From contig CAIYYO010000021.1 of assembly GCA_903930485.1 (NCBI GenBank), positions 1 through 6,301 of the forward strand: a DNA stretch of 6,301 nt. The letters run 5' to 3'. Below are positions 4,893-6,301 of the stretch, piece after piece. The number at the start of each line of letters is the position of its first letter. Position 1 is the stretch's first letter. The notes beneath the pieces were generated by a model. It was not told where the DNA came from. It worked only from the letters and a program-made list of their open reading frames with translations, and ran no database searches. A program made the position numbers and the translations under genes. The stretch comes from Methanobacteriota archaeon (GTDB lineage Archaea > Altiarchaeota > Altiarchaeia > IMC4 > QMZM01).

Positions 4893-5942
4893 ATGCCAGA
4901 CATCTTATCCGACGACATAGGAAGCGTTCCGCTTCCCGCCGGGGCGGACAAGGAAGAGCTGAGACGCATCGCCTCAGACCTGGCTGCGGGAAAAGCCGCC
5001 GGAGGAAAGAAGGAGATATTCAACAAAATCGTAGGCGATCTGATGCAGGAAAAAATCGACTCCGGCATAATGCGGCCCAACTATCCGCAGGTCCAGGACA
5101 TGATCACGTCGTTCGGGTCGCTAATCGAGGATCATTCTGAAGAAGACGAGCCTTGGGTCGTGAAAAAAGAATACGCAGTCATACCTGAAATCAGTGCGAT
5201 CACGGAGACCGCGAAGAGATTCTTTAAAGACACCGGCGAGCCTCTGAGGTTCAGAGTGTGCGTAACCGGGCCGCTGGAACTCTACCTGAAAAAGGTAGGG
5301 GGCAGCATCCAGCCCGACCTCTTGATGAACCTTGCAAAGAGCGTCTCCCGGTTCATTGAGAATTCACGCATCGATACCCCCTACATGAAGACCGCACTAT
5401 ATTCGATAGACGAACCAAGCCTCGGCCTCAACCCCAACCTCGCAGTAGACAACGACGTCCTCGCAGATGCGTGGAATCTTTCGACGAAAAAAGCCAAGGG
5501 CATCGACGTCGAGATGCACTTGCATTCGCCTAAGGCTCTGGATCGGCTCTATGGAGTCGAAGGGATCAACGTCCTAGGCGTCGAATACGCGGCGAATCCG
5601 AAAGCCCTCGGCTACGTAGATAAGGGCGAGGTCGAGTCGTACGACAAGTTCCTGAGGATTGGGATCGCCAGGACCGATATACAGCGGCTTGCCTCGGAAT
5701 ACGGTGAAAGATTCGGGACCGACTACTGGAAAGACAAAGACAAGAACAGATTGACGTCGGAGATAGAAAACGTCAGGAACATAACAAAGAGGCTTGAAAA
5801 GGCATATGCCGCGTTAGGCGACAGGATCAAATACGCCGGCCCGGACTGCGGCCGGGGCTCGTGGCCGGACCAGGAATCGACGTATCGCCTCCTGAAGAAT
5901 GCCGCGAAAGCGGTTTCGGAATTCAACGCTTCGAATCGTTAG
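4893..5942 (+). CDS. Core (folate-independent) methionine synthase, MetE C-terminal-domain family
   Basis: Cytosolic methyltransferase expected to methylate homocysteine to methionine. At 349 aa it holds only the catalytic barrel of MetE. Such single-module archaeal enzymes take the methyl group from methylcobalamin or a corrinoid protein instead of methyl-tetrahydrofolate polyglutamate. Visible landmarks: DDIGSVPLP at the N-terminus (7-15, counterpart of the IGSFPQT strand), SIDEPSLG (171-178, counterpart of QIDEPAL), EMHLHSP (207-213), GVEYA (229-233) and GPDCGRGSWP (316-325). By comparison with E. coli MetE zinc ligands (H641, C643, E665, C726), the likely ligands are H209, H211, E231 and C319. 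The second is His instead of Cys, which is unusual. ATG 4893 is the only sensible start, because TGA at 4875 lies in frame upstream and the conserved DDIGS follows closely. hisB starts 32 nt downstream on the same strand. Activity on homocysteine is inferred from family. Confidence 0.8.
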   Translation: MPDILSDDIGSVPLPAGADKEELRRIASDLAAGKAAGGKKEIFNKIVGDLMQEKIDSGIMRPNYPQVQDMITSFGSLIEDHSEEDEPWVVKKEYAVIPEISAITETAKRFFKDTGEPLRFRVCVTGPLELYLKKVGGSIQPDLLMNLAKSVSRFIENSRIDTPYMKTALYSIDEPSLGLNPNLAVDNDVLADAWNLSTKKAKGIDVEMHLHSPKALDRLYGVEGINVLGVEYAANPKALGYVDKGEVESYDKFLRIGIARTDIQRLASEYGERFGTDYWKDKDKNRLTSEIENVRNITKRLEKAYAALGDRIKYAGPDCGRGSWPDQESTYRLLKNAAKAVSEFNASNR

Positions 5943-5943
5943 G

Positions 5944-5952
5944 TATTTTAAA
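5944..5952 (+). promoter_or_regulatory. TATA-like box of hisB
   Basis: TATTTTAAA is centred about 27 nt before the hisB ATG (5975), directly after the stop codon of the methionine synthase gene. No Shine-Dalgarno precedes the ATG, so a leaderless hisB transcript is likely even if some readthrough from upstream occurs. Inferred from spacing. Confidence 0.5.
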
Positions 5953-5974
5953 CAGCCAAGCGATTAATTAAACT

Positions 5975-6301
5975 ATGGCCAAAACAAGAACCGCACGCAT
6001 TGAGAGGAAGACCAAGGAGACGCAGATTACACTGGATCTCAATCTCGACGGGACCGGGGCATCAAAGATCAAGACGCCGGTCAATTTCCTGAATCACATG
6101 CTCGAGAATTTCGCGAAGCATGCAAGATTCGACCTCGCCATTAATGCTAAAGGCGACGTGAAGGTAGAAGACCACCATCTCGTCGAGGACGTAGGACTCT
6201 GCCTGGGAGAGGCGCTTGACAAAGCCCTCGGAGACAAAAAAGGCATCGCACGGATGGGTTACGCCATGGTTCCGATGGACGAATCCCTGGCGACGGTCGC
6301 A
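5975..6301 (+). CDS. hisB: Imidazoleglycerol-phosphate dehydratase, 5' part only
   Basis: Removes water from imidazole glycerol phosphate to give imidazole acetol phosphate in histidine synthesis; the enzyme is a cytosolic Mn-dependent 24-mer in characterised relatives. The first 109 codons are present and the rest, about 80 residues including the second metal-binding half, lies beyond the window. Seen motifs: LDGTGASKIKTPVNFLNHML (24-43, metal ligand His41), AKHARFDL (47-54, His49), AKGDVKVEDHHLVEDVG (58-74, with H67, H68 and E71), and the IARMG (91-95) and VPMDESL (99-105) blocks. The usual DHML reads NHML here and the usual HHTVED reads HHLVED; both are mild changes next to retained ligands. 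It is the single-function dehydratase form, with no fused phosphatase at the N-terminus. The ATG at 5975 is preceded by a TATA-like box, not a ribosome site. Confidence 0.95.
   Translation, partial: MAKTRTARIERKTKETQITLDLNLDGTGASKIKTPVNFLNHMLENFAKHARFDLAINAKGDVKVEDHHLVEDVGLCLGEALDKALGDKKGIARMGYAMVPMDESLATVA

Overview
The window looks archaeal, probably euryarchaeal in the broad sense, but I cannot name the lineage. Four things support this: an archaeal-type PEP carboxylase (486 aa, PRCMSTQHPDN start), a single-module core methionine synthase, A/T-rich TATA-like boxes about 25-28 nt upstream of several start codons that lack a Shine-Dalgarno (leaderless pattern), and GGTG-type ribosome sites only on crcB and the DUF190 gene that follows it. 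Coding density is very high. No intergenic gap exceeds about 75 bp, and I see no RNA genes, CRISPR arrays, insertion sequences or phage genes.

Layout. (1) Positions 1-1343, minus: a nearly complete purD, cut by the window edge. (2) 1384-2589, minus: a two-gene operon made of an ECF-transporter S component and, 3 nt downstream, a secreted Cys-rich membrane-anchored protein with a DUF4430/transcobalamin-C-like look. (3) 2637-3365, plus: crcB/fluC and a DUF190 (PII-like) gene, 3 nt apart, divergent from the ECF operon across a very short, interlocked promoter region. (4) 3357-4817, minus: archaeal-type PEP carboxylase, whose 3' end overlaps the DUF190 gene by 9 bp. (5) 4893-5942, plus: core methionine synthase, divergent from PEP carboxylase across 75 bp that carry a 9-bp direct repeat with a 20-bp period. 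(6) 5975-end, plus: 5' part of hisB.

Most genes serve biosynthesis: purine (purD), histidine (hisB), methionine and the anaplerotic oxaloacetate supply. crcB exports fluoride. The least ordinary part is the ECF S component plus its surface partner. I read it as a candidate corrinoid or other micronutrient capture-and-uptake module. Core methionine synthases of this kind are known to take methyl groups from methylcobalamin or corrinoid proteins, so a corrinoid link would fit, but the substrate is not proven by sequence. The methionine synthase itself has an HxH where MetE has its zinc-binding HxC, which deserves checking.
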